From the NCBI RefSeq assembly GCF_000585995.1, contig NZ_CP007410.1, positions 2,135,430 to 2,199,429 of the forward strand: DNA of 64,000 nt. Direction: 5' to 3'. The notes beneath the pieces were generated by a model. It did not search any database. It was not told where the DNA came from and saw nothing but the letters and a program-made list of their open reading frames with translations. The translations under genes were made by a program, and so were the position numbers. Position 1 is the stretch's first letter. Each line of letters opens with the position of its first letter. Source of the stretch: Pseudomonas brassicacearum. GTDB lineage: Bacteria > Pseudomonadota > Gammaproteobacteria > Pseudomonadales > Pseudomonadaceae. This document shows, in pieces, positions 24,487-34,607 of this stretch.

Positions 24487-27400
24487 TCAAGCAGTGGTCG
24501 GAGTGAGGCGCTCGAACAGCGCTTCTACGGTATTGAAACGCTCTTCCGGGCGTTCCATGGGCACCATGAATTTGAACATCGTGGCACCTTCGAACTTGTA
24601 GCGTTTGGGCTGGCCCTGGATCAGTTTGATCAGCACCAGCGGATCGACCGGGGTCTGGGCCTCGAACTCGATACGACCGCCGTTGGGGCCGCCGTCGACT
24701 TTCTTGATGCCCAGTTGTTCGGCCTTGAGCTTGAGCAGCGTCGTGCGCACCAGGTTCTTGGTCGGCTCCGGCAGCAGGCCGAAGCGGTCGATCATTTCCA
24801 CTTGCAGGTCCTTGAGGCCTTCTTCGTCGCTGGCCGAGGCGATGCGTTTGTAGAGAATCAGTCGCGCGTGGACATCCGGCAGATAGTCTTCCGGGATCAG
24901 CGCAGGTACCCGCAGGTTGATTTCCGGCCCGCCGCCCAGGGGCTGGTCGAGGTTCGGTTGTTCGCCCTTGCGGATTGACTTGACCGCCCGTTCGAGCATT
25001 TCCATGTACAGGGTGAAGCCGACGGCCTGGATCTGGCCGCTCTGGCCGTCGCCCAGCAATTCGCCGGCGCCACGGATTTCCAGGTCATTGGTGGCCAGCA
25101 CGAACCCGGCGCCGAGGTCCTGGGTATTGGCGATGGCCTCCAGGCGCTTCTCGGCATCCGGGGTGATCTGCTGGCGCGGCGGCGTCAACAGGTAGGCATA
25201 GGCTTGGTGGTGACTGCGCCCGACCCGGCCGCGCAACTGGTGCAACTGGGCCAGGCCGAACTTGTCGGCACGCTCGATGATGATGGTGTTGGCGCTCGGC
25301 ACGTCGATGCCGGTCTCGATGATGGTCGAGGCAATCAACACGTTGAAGCGCTTGTGGTAGAAGTCGCTCATGACCTGTTCGAGTTCACGTTCGCGCATCT
25401 GCCCGTGGCCGATGCCAATGCGGGCCTCCGGCACCAGTTCGGCCAGGTCGGCGGCGCATTTTTCGATGGTCTTCACGTCGTTGTGCAGGTAGTAGACCTG
25501 ACCGCCACGCAGCAGCTCGCGCAACAAGGCTTCCTTGATCGTGCTTTTGTTCTGCTCCATGACGAACGTGCGCACCGACAGGCGCCGGGCCGGCGGCGTG
25601 GCGATGATCGACAGGTCGCGCATGCCCGACACCGCCATGTTCAGCGTGCGCGGGATCGGCGTGGCGGTCAGGGTCAGGATATCGACTTCGCTGCGCAGGG
25701 CCTTGAGCTGTTCTTTCTGGCGCACGCCAAAGCGGTGCTCTTCGTCGATGATCACCAGCCCCAGGCTCTTGAATTTCACGTCGTCCTGCAGCAGCTTGTG
25801 CGTACCGATGACGATGTCGATCTTGCCCTCGGCCAGGTCGGCCACGGCGGCGTTCACTTCCTTGGTGGACTTGAAGCGGCTCATCACTTCCACGGTCACC
25901 GGCCAGTCGGCAAAGCGGTCGCGGAAACTATTGTAGTGTTGCTGGGCGAGCAGGGTGGTCGGGACAAGAATCGCGACCTGCTTGCCACCGTGCACGGCAA
26001 TGAACGCGGCGCGCATCGCCACTTCGGTCTTGCCGAAGCCCACGTCGCCGCACACCAGTCGGTCCATCGGCTTGGGCGCGAGCATGTCGGCGCGCACGGC
26101 TTCGATGGTGGTCTGCTGGTCGACGGTTTCTTCGAACGGGAAACCGGCGCTGAAGGTTTCGTAGTCGGCTTTCGGGTCGGCGAAGGCGTAACCCTCGCGG
26201 GCGGCGCGGCGGGCATAGATGTCCAGCAGTTCGGCGGCGACGTCGCGCACTTGTTCGGCGGCCTTGCGCTTGGCTTTCTGCCAGGTTTCCGAGCCCAGGC
26301 GATGCAGCGGGGCCAGGGCGTCGTCGCTGCCGGTGTAGCGGGCGATCAGGTGCAGGTTCGCCACCGGCACGTAGAGCTTGGCGCCCTCGGCGTATTCCAG
26401 GGTCAGGAACTCGGCGGCCTGATTGTCGATTTCCAGGGTCGCCAGGCCCAGGTAGCGACCCACGCCGTGGTCGATGTGCACCACTGGCGCGCCTTCGCGC
26501 AACTCGGTGAGGTTTTTGATGACTGCGTCGTTGGCGGCGTCTGCACGTTTCTCGCGACGGCGACGCTGCATGACGCGCTGGCCGAACAGCGGGCTTTCCG
26601 CCACCAGGGCAAGGGCCGGATCATCCAAGACGAGGCCGTCGTTCAGTGGCGCGATGGTAATCGCCAGTCGATCCTTGCTCGCGACGAAGTCCGGCCAGCT
26701 GTCGACTGTCTTGGGTCGCAGCTTCAGGCGTTCGAGCAGCTCCAGCAGCACTTCGCGACGGCCGGCGGATTCGGCGGTGAACAGGACACGACCGGGGAAC
26801 GCGTCGAGGAAGCCGGCAAGTGCCGCCAAGGGTTGCGTGGCCTTGGCTTCGATCGCCAGGTCCGGCAGTGCCCTGGCCGGAAAACGCTCACGGCCGACGC
26901 CGGTTTCCACGTCCTGCTGGCTCGCCACCACCCGTGGCCAACTCTTGAGGCGGGCAAAGCAGTCTTCCACCGGCAGGAACAGCTCGGCGGGTGGCAATAA
27001 AGGACGGGCAGGATCGACGCGACGCTCTTCGTAGCGATTGCGCACGTCGTTCCAGAAATTTTCCGCCGCCTGTTCGATGCCCGGCAGGGAAAACACCTGG
27101 GTGTCCTGGGGCAGGTAATCGAACAGGGTGGAGGTTTCTTCGAAAAACAGCGGCAGGTAGTACTCGATACCCGCGGGGGTAATCCCGCTGCTCAGGTCCT
27201 GGAAGATCGGGCAGCGGCGGAAATCCACATCGAAGCGCTCGCGAAAGCGCGCCTTGAAGCGGGTCACGGCGTCTTTTTGCAGCGGGAATTCCTTGGCCGG
27301 CAACAGGCGGATCGACTGTACTTTGTCGATGGAGCGCTGGTTGTCCGGGTCGAAGGTACGCAGGGTCTCGATTTCGTCGTCGAACAGGTCGATGCGATAA

Positions 27401-27936
27401 GGCAGTTTGCTGCCCATCGGGAACAGGTCGATCAGGGCGCCGCGCACGGCGAACTCGCCATGCTCGTACACCGTGTCGACGCAGCGATAGCCACTGGCTT
27501 CCAGGCGGCTGCGCATTTGCTCGACATCGAGCTTCTGGCCGATGTCCAGCACCAGGCTGCTACCGAGCAGAAATTGGGTCGGAGCCAGGCGATGTAGGGC
27601 CGTGGTGATCGGCACTACCAAAACGCCATGACTGAGCTCCGGCAGCCGATAAAGGCTGGCGATTCGCTGGGAAATGATGTCCTGGTGGGGTGAAAACAGA
27701 TCGTAGGGCAGGGTTTCCCAGTCCGGGAAATGCAGCACGGGCAAGTCCGGGGCGAAGAAACTCAGCTCCTGTTCCAGCCGTTCAGCGCTTTGGCTGTCGG
27801 CGGTCAGTAGCAGGGTGAAACGCTTTGCAGCGCTGGCAGCCTCGGCGATGGCCAGGCTCAGGGCGGCACCGGGCAGGTTGCCCCAGTGCTGTTTACCTGC
27901 CGCGGCAGGGAGTAGCGGAAGACGCAGAACGGGCAC
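24487..27936 (-). CDS. mfd: Transcription-repair coupling factor Mfd
   Basis: 1149 residues from a GTG start (VPVLRLPLLPAA), the length of E. coli Mfd. It removes stalled RNA polymerase and recruits UvrA. Visible parts: UvrB-homology region at the N-terminus, RNA-polymerase interaction domain around 480-550 (PVVHIDHGVGRYLGL), RecG-like translocase with Walker A GDVGFGKTEVAMRAAF and DEEH box VIIDEEHRFGVRQKEQL, HQLRGRVGRS motif, and a C-terminal regulatory domain. The frame stays open far upstream, antisense to gap, but length and a GGAG site before the GTG fix the start. First gene of the mfd-csiV-helicase set; divergent from gap. Confidence 0.96.
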   Translation of the reverse strand: MPVLRLPLLPAAAGKQHWGNLPGAALSLAIAEAASAAKRFTLLLTADSQSAERLEQELSFFAPDLPVLHFPDWETLPYDLFSPHQDIISQRIASLYRLPELSHGVLVVPITTALHRLAPTQFLLGSSLVLDIGQKLDVEQMRSRLEASGYRCVDTVYEHGEFAVRGALIDLFPMGSKLPYRIDLFDDEIETLRTFDPDNQRSIDKVQSIRLLPAKEFPLQKDAVTRFKARFRERFDVDFRRCPIFQDLSSGITPAGIEYYLPLFFEETSTLFDYLPQDTQVFSLPGIEQAAENFWNDVRNRYEERRVDPARPLLPPAELFLPVEDCFARLKSWPRVVASQQDVETGVGRERFPARALPDLAIEAKATQPLAALAGFLDAFPGRVLFTAESAGRREVLLELLERLKLRPKTVDSWPDFVASKDRLAITIAPLNDGLVLDDPALALVAESPLFGQRVMQRRRREKRADAANDAVIKNLTELREGAPVVHIDHGVGRYLGLATLEIDNQAAEFLTLEYAEGAKLYVPVANLHLIARYTGSDDALAPLHRLGSETWQKAKRKAAEQVRDVAAELLDIYARRAAREGYAFADPKADYETFSAGFPFEETVDQQTTIEAVRADMLAPKPMDRLVCGDVGFGKTEVAMRAAFIAVHGGKQVAILVPTTLLAQQHYNSFRDRFADWPVTVEVMSRFKSTKEVNAAVADLAEGKIDIVIGTHKLLQDDVKFKSLGLVIIDEEHRFGVRQKEQLKALRSEVDILTLTATPIPRTLNMAVSGMRDLSIIATPPARRLSVRTFVMEQNKSTIKEALLRELLRGGQVYYLHNDVKTIEKCAADLAELVPEARIGIGHGQMRERELEQVMSDFYHKRFNVLIASTIIETGIDVPSANTIIIERADKFGLAQLHQLRGRVGRSHHQAYAYLLTPPRQQITPDAEKRLEAIANTQDLGAGFVLATNDLEIRGAGELLGDGQSGQIQAVGFTLYMEMLERAVKSIRKGEQPNLDQPLGGGPEINLRVPALIPEDYLPDVHARLILYKRIASASDEEGLKDLQVEMIDRFGLLPEPTKNLVRTTLLKLKAEQLGIKKVDGGPNGGRIEFEAQTPVDPLVLIKLIQGQPKRYKFEGATMFKFMVPMERPEERFNTVEALFERLTPTTA

Positions 27937-28119
27937 GGAAGGTTGAGCTCCAGCGTTGCGACAAAGTCGACAATTGTAGCGGGGGAAGGGGGCGGCTGTC
28001 AGTCGCAGACTACCTTGGCAGACAGGAAAACCACGGTGCGACGGGCGCGCATTGCTCCGCGATGGACTCGGCGGCATAATGTAGCCCCTTTTTTCAGCCC
28101 CTACATGTGGAAGGTTACC

Positions 28120-29568
28120 GTGACTCAGAAGCCCGACCAGTGTCTTGGTGAATGGATTGATCGTGAAGCTCTCGCAGAAGCGATGATCCCTCTCATCGGT
28201 CAGCTCTACCGCAATAACAACGTGGTGAGCTCGATCTATGGCCGCAGCCTGATCAACCAGTCTGTCATCGCGATCCTCAAAGCCCACCGCTTTGCTCGCC
28301 ACCGTTCTTCCGACGACAGCGAACTCTCCGTCCACGAAACATTCCCCCTGCTCAAAGCCATGAGCGAGCTCAAGCTCGGCGCGGCTTCGGTGGATCTGGG
28401 CAAGTTGGCGTTCAAGTTCCGCAACGAAGGCAATGGCCGTAGCGCCGAGCAGTTCGTGCGTGAAGAAATGGCCGATGTGGTTGGCCAGCAGAACGCTTCG
28501 CCTCGCAAAGGCACTGACGTGGTCCTGTACGGCTTCGGTCGTATCGGCCGTCTGCTGGCGCGTATCCTGATCGAAAAAACCGGTGGCGGCGACGGCCTGC
28601 GCCTGCGGGCGATCGTGGTGCGTAAAGGCGCCGAGAACGACCTGACCAAGCGCGCCAGCCTGCTGCGTCGTGATTCGGTCCATGGTTCGTTCAACGGCAC
28701 CATCATCATCGATGAAGAAAACAACACCATTCTCGCCAACGGTAACCTGATCCAGGTGATCTACGCGAAGAGCCCGACCGAGGTGGACTACACCCAGTAC
28801 GGTATCAAGGACGCATTGCTGGTGGACAACACCGGCGTATGGCGTGATGCCGAGGGCCTGGGCCAGCACCTGGCCTGCCCGGGCATCGACCGCGTCGTTC
28901 TGACCGCGCCTGGCAAGGGCAAGCTGAAGAACATCGTCCACGGCATCAACCACGGCGAAATCACCGCTGACGACAAGATCGTCTCCGCCGCCTCTTGCAC
29001 CACCAACGCCATCGTGCCGGTGCTCAAGGCTGTGAACGACAAGTTCGGCATCGTCAACGGTCACGTCGAAACGGTTCACTCGTACACCAACGACCAGAAC
29101 CTGATCGACAACTTCCACAAGGGTGACCGTCGTGGCCGCAGCGCCGCGCTGAACATGGTCATCACCGAGACCGGTGCTGCCACCGCCGCTGCCAAGGCCC
29201 TGCCTGAACTGGCTGGCAAGCTGACCGGTAACGCGATCCGTGTGCCGACGCCGAACGTGTCGATGGCCATTCTCAACCTGAACCTTGAGAAAGCCACCAC
29301 TCGTGAAGAGATGAACGAGTACCTGCGCTACATGGCGCTGCACTCCGATCTGCACAAGCAGATCGATTTCGTTAACTCGCAGGAAGTGGTGTCCACCGAC
29401 TTCGTGGGCTCGCGCCACGCCGGTGTAGTGGACGCTGAAGCAACCATCTGCCAAGACAACCGCGTTGTTCTGTACGTCTGGTACGACAACGAGTTCGGTT
29501 ACAGCTGCCAGGTGGTTCGCGTGATGGAAGACATGGCCGGGGTAAACCCGCCAGCATTCCCGCGCTAA
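28120..29568 (+). CDS. gap: Glyceraldehyde-3-phosphate dehydrogenase, long form
   Basis: About 482 residues, far longer than ordinary GAPDH. The first ~130 residues form a helical extension (CLGEWIDREALAEAMIPLIG) before the Rossmann motif VLYGFGRIGRLLARI. Catalytic Cys is in AASCTTNAIVPV (about 293), with His in VHSYTNDQNL. It belongs to the Pseudomonas PA3001 type, thought to serve gluconeogenesis. Start: GTG 28120 after GGAAGGTTACC is preferred; ATG 28105 (five codons longer) lacks a ribosome site. Monocistronic, with its own terminator. Confidence 0.9.
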   Translation: MTQKPDQCLGEWIDREALAEAMIPLIGQLYRNNNVVSSIYGRSLINQSVIAILKAHRFARHRSSDDSELSVHETFPLLKAMSELKLGAASVDLGKLAFKFRNEGNGRSAEQFVREEMADVVGQQNASPRKGTDVVLYGFGRIGRLLARILIEKTGGGDGLRLRAIVVRKGAENDLTKRASLLRRDSVHGSFNGTIIIDEENNTILANGNLIQVIYAKSPTEVDYTQYGIKDALLVDNTGVWRDAEGLGQHLACPGIDRVVLTAPGKGKLKNIVHGINHGEITADDKIVSAASCTTNAIVPVLKAVNDKFGIVNGHVETVHSYTNDQNLIDNFHKGDRRGRSAALNMVITETGAATAAAKALPELAGKLTGNAIRVPTPNVSMAILNLNLEKATTREEMNEYLRYMALHSDLHKQIDFVNSQEVVSTDFVGSRHAGVVDAEATICQDNRVVLYVWYDNEFGYSCQVVRVMEDMAGVNPPAFPR

Positions 29569-29584
29569 GCCTTAGCCGCACATG

Positions 29585-29617
29585 AAAACGCCCCGACTTG
29601 TCGGGGCGTTTTTTTTG
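29585..29617 (+). terminator. Rho-independent terminator of gap
   Basis: CGCCCCGAC / a complementary GTCGGGGCG-type stem in AAAACGCCCCGACTTG..., followed by eight T. The A-run on the left lets it also work for the converging MFS gene. Confidence 0.93.
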
Positions 29618-29646
29618 TCCGGGTTTTGTGGCGCCTGTGCTGGCCT

Positions 29647-29715
29647 CATCGCGAGCAAGCTCGCTCCCACAGTTTGATCGTGTACATCCTGTGGGAGCGA
29701 GCTTGCTCGCGATGG
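29647..29715. repeat. Family B REP doublet, outward arrangement
   Basis: CATCGCGAGCAAGCTCGCTC and its inverse lie tail to tail around a 25-base spacer. It flanks the MFS gene on its 3' side. Confidence 0.85.
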
Positions 29716-29722
29716 CGATCTG

Positions 29723-31021
29723 TCAGGCGCCGCCGATGACTGAAGCCTGTGCGGTCCGCAGTTCATGCCGATTGCCCTTGAACAACACCAGGGTCGCAAT
29801 CAACCCCAGCACCGCCGCCCCACTGAGCCATATCCCCGGTGCAGCCTTGTTGTCGAGCACATGGATCAGATAAGTACACGCCGCTGGCGTAAACCCGCCG
29901 AACGTTGCTGTCGCCAAGCTGTAGGCCAGGGAGAAACCAGTGGTGCGCACTTCAACCGGCATGATTTCCGTCAAGGCCACCACCATGGCACCGTTGTACG
30001 ATCCATACAGGAACGACAGCCACAGCTCGACGATCAGCAAATGGCTGAAGCTGGGGTTCGCCACCAACCAGGACAGCGCCGGGTACGCCGTCAGGATCGC
30101 CAGGATAGTCGCACCGAGCAGTAGGGGTTTGCGTCCGATCTTGTCGGAGAACGCCCCCATCACGGGTAGCCAGAAGAAATTCGACAGGCCGATGCACACC
30201 GTGACCAGCAGCGCGTCCAGGTCCGACAGGTTCAATTCGGCCTTGCCGAAGGTCGGCGTGTAAGCGGTGATCAGGTAGAACGACACCGTGGTCATCACCA
30301 CCAGCGCCATGCCAGCCAAGACGACGCCGAAATTCTGACCGATCGAACGGACGACTTCCGACAGGGTAGGGCGATGCTTTCTCGCCTGGAATTCAGGTGT
30401 TTCCTCCAGTGAGCGACGGATCACGAATATCGCCGGCACGATCATGCAACCCACCAGGAACGGCACGCGCCAGCCCCAATCGCCCATTTCCTGGGGGCTC
30501 AGCCAGTGATTGAGGCCAACCCCCAACAGGCCGGCAAACACCACGGCAGCCTGTTGGCTGGCGGACTGCCAACTGACAAAGAAGCCCTTGCGCCCTGGCG
30601 TGGAGATTTCCGCCAGGTACACCGATACACCGCCCAGTTCCACACCCGCGGAGAAGCCTTGCAGCAATCGGCCCAGCAGCACCAGCAAGGGCGCCGCCAC
30701 GCCGAGGACGGCGTAGCCCGGCACGCAGGCGATCAGTATGGTGCCCAGGGCCATCATCGCCAGGGTGATGATCAAGCCTTTGCGGCGGCCGTGGCGGTCG
30801 ATGTAGGCACCGAGAAAAATTGCCCCCAGGGGGCGCATCAGGAACCCGGCACCGAACGTGGCCAGGGACAGCATCAGCGAGGCGAAAGCACTGTCGGTAG
30901 GGAAGAACGTCTTGGCAATGGCCGTGGCATAGAAGCCGTAGACCATGAAGTCGAACATCTCCAGGAAGTTGCCGCTGACAACGCGAAAAATCGCCTTGCC
31001 GTTGCTCGTGGTGGAAGACAT
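29723..31021 (-). CDS. MFS transporter, metabolite:H+ symporter (citrate/tricarballylate-like)
   Basis: 432 residues, twelve predicted membrane segments. MHS-family features: [20 protein letters not shown] at the start, loop motif DRHGRRKGL after helix 2 and EFQARKHRP in the central loop. It imports an organic acid with protons; close resemblance to citrate or tricarballylate carriers is an impression from sequence. Start at [10 protein letters not shown]; the frame runs 50 codons further through a REP and is not coding there. It occupies the place where nqrABCDEF stands in P. aeruginosa and has REP doublets on both sides. Confidence 0.85.
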   Translation of the reverse strand: MSSTTSNGKAIFRVVSGNFLEMFDFMVYGFYATAIAKTFFPTDSAFASLMLSLATFGAGFLMRPLGAIFLGAYIDRHGRRKGLIITLAMMALGTILIACVPGYAVLGVAAPLLVLLGRLLQGFSAGVELGGVSVYLAEISTPGRKGFFVSWQSASQQAAVVFAGLLGVGLNHWLSPQEMGDWGWRVPFLVGCMIVPAIFVIRRSLEETPEFQARKHRPTLSEVVRSIGQNFGVVLAGMALVVMTTVSFYLITAYTPTFGKAELNLSDLDALLVTVCIGLSNFFWLPVMGAFSDKIGRKPLLLGATILAILTAYPALSWLVANPSFSHLLIVELWLSFLYGSYNGAMVVALTEIMPVEVRTTGFSLAYSLATATFGGFTPAACTYLIHVLDNKAAPGIWLSGAAVLGLIATLVLFKGNRHELRTAQASVIGGA

Positions 31022-31066
31022 GGGTAGGTACTCACTCTGACAAATCTTGTATGAAAGCGCTGCACC

Positions 31067-31157
31067 CTGTGGGAGCGAGCTTGCTTGCGATAGCGGTGGA
31101 TCAACCAGCATCGATGTGGCTGACGCACCGCCATCGCGAGCAAGCTCGCTCCCACAG
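31067..31157. repeat. Family B REP doublet (REPIN)
   Basis: Inverted pair starting CTGTGGGAGCGAGCTTGC and ending in its complement. It flanks the MFS gene on its 5' side, just before apbE. Confidence 0.87.
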
Positions 31158-31219
31158 GTTCGCGCATGCACGCGCTGAAGCCCATAATGGCGGGCGCGGT
31201 TTTGAGGGGAGATGAAGAT

Positions 31220-32236
31220 TTGTTAACTGGACGGTGGGGAAGGCTTGTGGTCCTGGTCGGTGTTTTGTCCGGCTGCGGCAATGGCGACACCCTGGAGCGC
31301 TTCGACGGCCCGACCATGGGCAGTCATTATTCCATTCAATACGTCAGGCATTCCGCCACGCCCGGTCCGAAAGCGGTGCAGGCCGAGGTGGAAAACATCC
31401 TTGCCGAAGTGGATCGGCAATTCTCGACCTATCGCAGCGACTCGGACATCGAGCGTTTCAATGCATTGCCGGCCAATAGCTGCCAGGTCATGCCGGGCCC
31501 GGTCCTCGAGTTGATCCGGGTTGGTGAACAGTTATCCATTCAAAGCGACGGCTCGTTCGACCTGACGGTGCAGCCGCTGCTCAACCTGTGGGGCTTCGGT
31601 CCCCAATCCCGAGAAGAGAAAGTGCCGACCACGCAAGCCTTGGCCCAGGTGCGCCAGCGCGTGGGGCAGGGTCATTTGCGCATCGACGGCGACCGGCTGT
31701 GCAAGGACGCCGCGGTGGAAGTCGACTTCAATAGCATCGCTGCGGGCTATGCCGTCGACCGGATCGCCGCCAGGCTCCAGGCCTTGGGCATCGACAGTTA
31801 TCTGGCCGAAGCCACCGGTGAGCTCAAGGCTGCCGGACGTAAACCCGATGGTTCGGCCTGGCGCATTGCTCTGGAGGAGCCTCGGGACGACCGGCAAGTG
31901 GCCGAGCGTGTCATCGAAGTCAATGGCTACGGAGTTTCGACCTCCGGCGACTACCGGCGTTATTTCGAGCAGGACGGGACGCGTTATTCCCACACCTTTG
32001 ATGCACGCACTGGTGCACCAGTCCTACACAACCTGGCGTCAGTGACGGTGATTCATCCTTCGGCGTTGATGGCCGATGGACTATCGACGCTGTTGCTGAT
32101 TCTCGGTCCTGAACGGGGTTGGGACTATGCCGAAAAGCACGGTATCGGGGTATTTTTCGTGCTGCGCGATGGCAATGGCTTTGTCACCCGTACTAACGAT
32201 GCGTTTGAACGGATTAGTAACGGAAAAAACCAATGA
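31220..32236 (+). CDS. apbE: FAD:protein FMN transferase, lipoprotein
   Basis: About 338 residues from a TTG start. The TTG is chosen because GGGGAG lies seven bases upstream and because it leaves a normal 19-residue lipoprotein signal ending in the lipobox LSGC; the first ATG (31166) is 18 codons upstream with no ribosome site. ApbE motifs: [44 protein letters not shown], and metal-site [11 protein letters not shown]. It flavinylates Thr residues of redox proteins such as NqrB/NqrC or RnfG/RnfD. In P. aeruginosa it closes the nqr operon; no nqr gene is near here, so its client must be elsewhere. Confidence 0.9.
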   Translation: MLTGRWGRLVVLVGVLSGCGNGDTLERFDGPTMGSHYSIQYVRHSATPGPKAVQAEVENILAEVDRQFSTYRSDSDIERFNALPANSCQVMPGPVLELIRVGEQLSIQSDGSFDLTVQPLLNLWGFGPQSREEKVPTTQALAQVRQRVGQGHLRIDGDRLCKDAAVEVDFNSIAAGYAVDRIAARLQALGIDSYLAEATGELKAAGRKPDGSAWRIALEEPRDDRQVAERVIEVNGYGVSTSGDYRRYFEQDGTRYSHTFDARTGAPVLHNLASVTVIHPSALMADGLSTLLLILGPERGWDYAEKHGIGVFFVLRDGNGFVTRTNDAFERISNGKNQ

Positions 32237-32447
32237 TGACAGCGTATTGAAAGGCCCCCTGTGGCGAAATAGCGCAGGCAAAACTAGCCTACGACGCGAC
32301 CAAGGGGTAATGTGCGCGGCGTTGACGCTTCTATAGACTGTGGCCGGGCTCGTGAACCGGCCTCAAATTGTTCCTTCATGCCGCAGGCCGGCATGATTTA
32401 GCCGTATGTGCCAAATGAGGTACTGCGGCCTGTTCTGAGGAGTACGC

Positions 32448-33842
32448 ATGGCTGTCTACAACTACGACGTGGTGGTACTGGGTTCCGGCCCGGCGGGGGA
32501 AGGCGCGGCAATGAACGCCGCCAAGGCAGGGCGCAAGGTGGCGATGGTCGACAGCCGTCGGCAAGTCGGCGGCAACTGCACCCACTTGGGCACCATCCCG
32601 TCCAAGGCCTTGCGTCACTCGGTCCGGCAGATCATGCAGTTCAACACCAACCCGATGTTCCGGGCCATCGGTGAGCCGCGCTGGTTCTCCTTCCCGGACG
32701 TGCTCAAGAGCGCCGAGAAGGTGATTTCCAAGCAGGTGGCTTCGCGCACCGGCTACTACGCCCGCAACCGTGTCGACGTGTTCTTCGGCACCGGCAGCTT
32801 TGCCGACGAGCAGACTGTGGAAGTGGTCTGCGGCAATGGCGTGGTCGAGAAACTGGTGGCCAAGCACATCATCATCGCCACGGGTTCGCGCCCGTATCGC
32901 CCGGCCGACATCGATTTCAACCACGCGCGTATCTATGACAGCGACACCATCCTGAGCCTGGGCCACACCCCGCGTAAGCTCATCGTCTACGGTGCCGGCG
33001 TGATCGGGTGCGAATACGCGTCGATCTTCAGTGGCCTGGGTGTGCTGGTGGAGTTGGTGGATAACCGTGGCCAGTTGCTGAGCTTCCTGGACTCGGAGAT
33101 CTCCCAGGCCCTGAGCTATCACTTCAGCAACAACAACATCACGGTCCGCCACAACGAAGACTACGACCGCGTCGAAGGCGTGGACAACGGCGTGATCCTG
33201 CACCTCAAGTCCGGCAAGAAAATCAAGGCCGACGCCTTGCTCTGGTGCAACGGTCGTACCGGCAACACCGACACCCTGGGCCTGGAAAACATCGGTGTGA
33301 AGGTCAACAGCCGCGGCCAGATCGAAGTCGATGAGAACTACCGCACCTGTGTGCCGAACATCTACGGCGCCGGTGACGTGATCGGCTGGCCGAGCCTGGC
33401 CAGTGCCGCCCACGACCAGGGTCGTTCGGCCGCCGGCAGCATCGTCGACAACGGCAGCTGGCGCTTCGTCAATGATGTGCCGACCGGCATCTACACCATT
33501 CCGGAGATCAGCTCGATCGGCAAGAACGAGCAAGAGCTGACCCAGGCCAAGGTGCCCTATGAAGTGGGCAAGGCCTTCTTCAAGAGCATGGCGCGGGCGC
33601 AGATCGCCGGTGAGCCGCAAGGCATGCTGAAGATCCTGTTCCACCGCGAGACCCTGGAAGTGCTGGGCGTGCACTGCTTCGGCTACCAGGCTTCGGAGAT
33701 CGTGCACATCGGCCAGGCGATCATGAACCAGCCGGGCGAGCTGAACACGCTGAAGTACTTCGTCAACACCACGTTCAACTACCCGACCATGGCCGAAGCC
33801 TATCGGGTAGCGGCGTACGACGGACTCAACCGGCTTTTTTGA
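32448..33842 (+). CDS. sthA: Soluble pyridine nucleotide transhydrogenase
   Basis: 464 residues, flavoprotein disulfide-reductase fold. It passes reducing equivalents between NADPH and NAD in the cytosol. FAD motif [20 protein letters not shown]; the redox disulfide of relatives is missing ([15 protein letters not shown] keeps one Cys), which is the SthA signature; NAD motif [19 protein letters not shown]; second FAD motif [17 protein letters not shown] after CTGAGGAGTACGC. Downstream of apbE in the same direction but 211 bases away; the small nqrM-type gene expected between them in P. aeruginosa is not seen. Confidence 0.96.
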   Translation: MAVYNYDVVVLGSGPAGEGAAMNAAKAGRKVAMVDSRRQVGGNCTHLGTIPSKALRHSVRQIMQFNTNPMFRAIGEPRWFSFPDVLKSAEKVISKQVASRTGYYARNRVDVFFGTGSFADEQTVEVVCGNGVVEKLVAKHIIIATGSRPYRPADIDFNHARIYDSDTILSLGHTPRKLIVYGAGVIGCEYASIFSGLGVLVELVDNRGQLLSFLDSEISQALSYHFSNNNITVRHNEDYDRVEGVDNGVILHLKSGKKIKADALLWCNGRTGNTDTLGLENIGVKVNSRGQIEVDENYRTCVPNIYGAGDVIGWPSLASAAHDQGRSAAGSIVDNGSWRFVNDVPTGIYTIPEISSIGKNEQELTQAKVPYEVGKAFFKSMARAQIAGEPQGMLKILFHRETLEVLGVHCFGYQASEIVHIGQAIMNQPGELNTLKYFVNTTFNYPTMAEAYRVAAYDGLNRLF

Positions 33843-33848
33843 GCGGCT

Positions 33849-33873
33849 CCGGCCGGTGGCCTGAGCCGGCCGG
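33849..33873. terminator. GC-rich hairpin between sthA and glpQ
   Basis: CCGGCCGG repeated as a perfect 8-bp stem with a nine-base loop between convergent genes; no T-tract, so termination is only likely. Confidence 0.45.
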
Positions 33874-33884
33874 GGAGACCGATT

Positions 33885-34607
33885 TCAGCCATTCCCGAGG
33901 GTGGCAGTGGCCAAACCGGGAAAGTCTGTAATCAGGCTGTCAACGCCAAAATCGGCGAGCCTGCGCATCAGCGCGGGCTCGTTGACGGTCCACACCGACA
34001 CATGCAGGCCTTGACGCTGCGCCTTGATCAGGCGTTCCGGCGTGCACAAGGTCCAGTTCAACGCCAGAATCTCACAGCCGTAACTCTGGGCGACCTTCAA
34101 CGGGTCGAGCCAGGCGTATTCGGCCACCAGGCCGCGGGAGATATCCGGCGTCAAGTCCAGGGCAGCCTTGAGCACCTCCCGGGAGCTGGAGGTAATAGTG
34201 ATTTTGTCCAGCAGCCCGAACCGCTGGGCCATTTCGCGGATCCCCAGCACGGTGGCGGCGGCACGGGTGCGTGAGGCGCTCTTGACCTCCAGCTGCCAAT
34301 GCTCGAAATCACACTTCTCGAACAGCTCTTCCAGGCGCGGAATCGGGCACGGCTTGATCCAGCCCGGTCCACCCTTGCGCGCATCGTAGGTCACCAGTTC
34401 GGCGGCCGAATGCTCCACCACCTTGCCGCGGCGATCGGTGGTGCGCTTGAGGGTCGGGTCGTGGATCACCATCAACTCGCCGTCCATGGACAGGTGCAGG
34501 TCCAGCTCGCAACGGCGTACGCCGTGCTTTAGGCACTCCTGAAAGCCGGTCAGGGTGTTTTCCGGTGCTTCGCCCTTGGCGCCGCGGTGGCCATAAATGA
34601 GGGTCAC
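33885..34607 (-). CDS. Glycerophosphodiester phosphodiesterase
   Basis: 240 residues, one GDPD TIM barrel, cytosolic (no signal, UgpQ-like). Catalytic and metal residues: YGHRGAKGEAPENTL (His-Arg, Glu), ELDLHLSMDGELMVIHDPTL (second His), and VKSASR Glu/Lys region. It releases glycerol-3-phosphate from phospholipid head-group diesters. Its start codon overlaps the stop of the PilZ gene by four bases, so the pair is translationally coupled. Confidence 0.92.
   Translation of the reverse strand: MTLIYGHRGAKGEAPENTLTGFQECLKHGVRRCELDLHLSMDGELMVIHDPTLKRTTDRRGKVVEHSAAELVTYDARKGGPGWIKPCPIPRLEELFEKCDFEHWQLEVKSASRTRAAATVLGIREMAQRFGLLDKITITSSSREVLKAALDLTPDISRGLVAEYAWLDPLKVAQSYGCEILALNWTLCTPERLIKAQRQGLHVSVWTVNEPALMRRLADFGVDSLITDFPGLATATLGNG

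Noticed and set aside
25204..27000. 598-codon open frame antisense to mfd
   Set aside because: Shadow of a GC-rich gene; no recognisable protein features.
27937..29454. Open frame on the minus strand extending mfd by about 500 codons
   Set aside because: It is antisense to the well-supported gap gene, has no Mfd homology, and the GTG at 27936 gives the normal Mfd length with a ribosome site.
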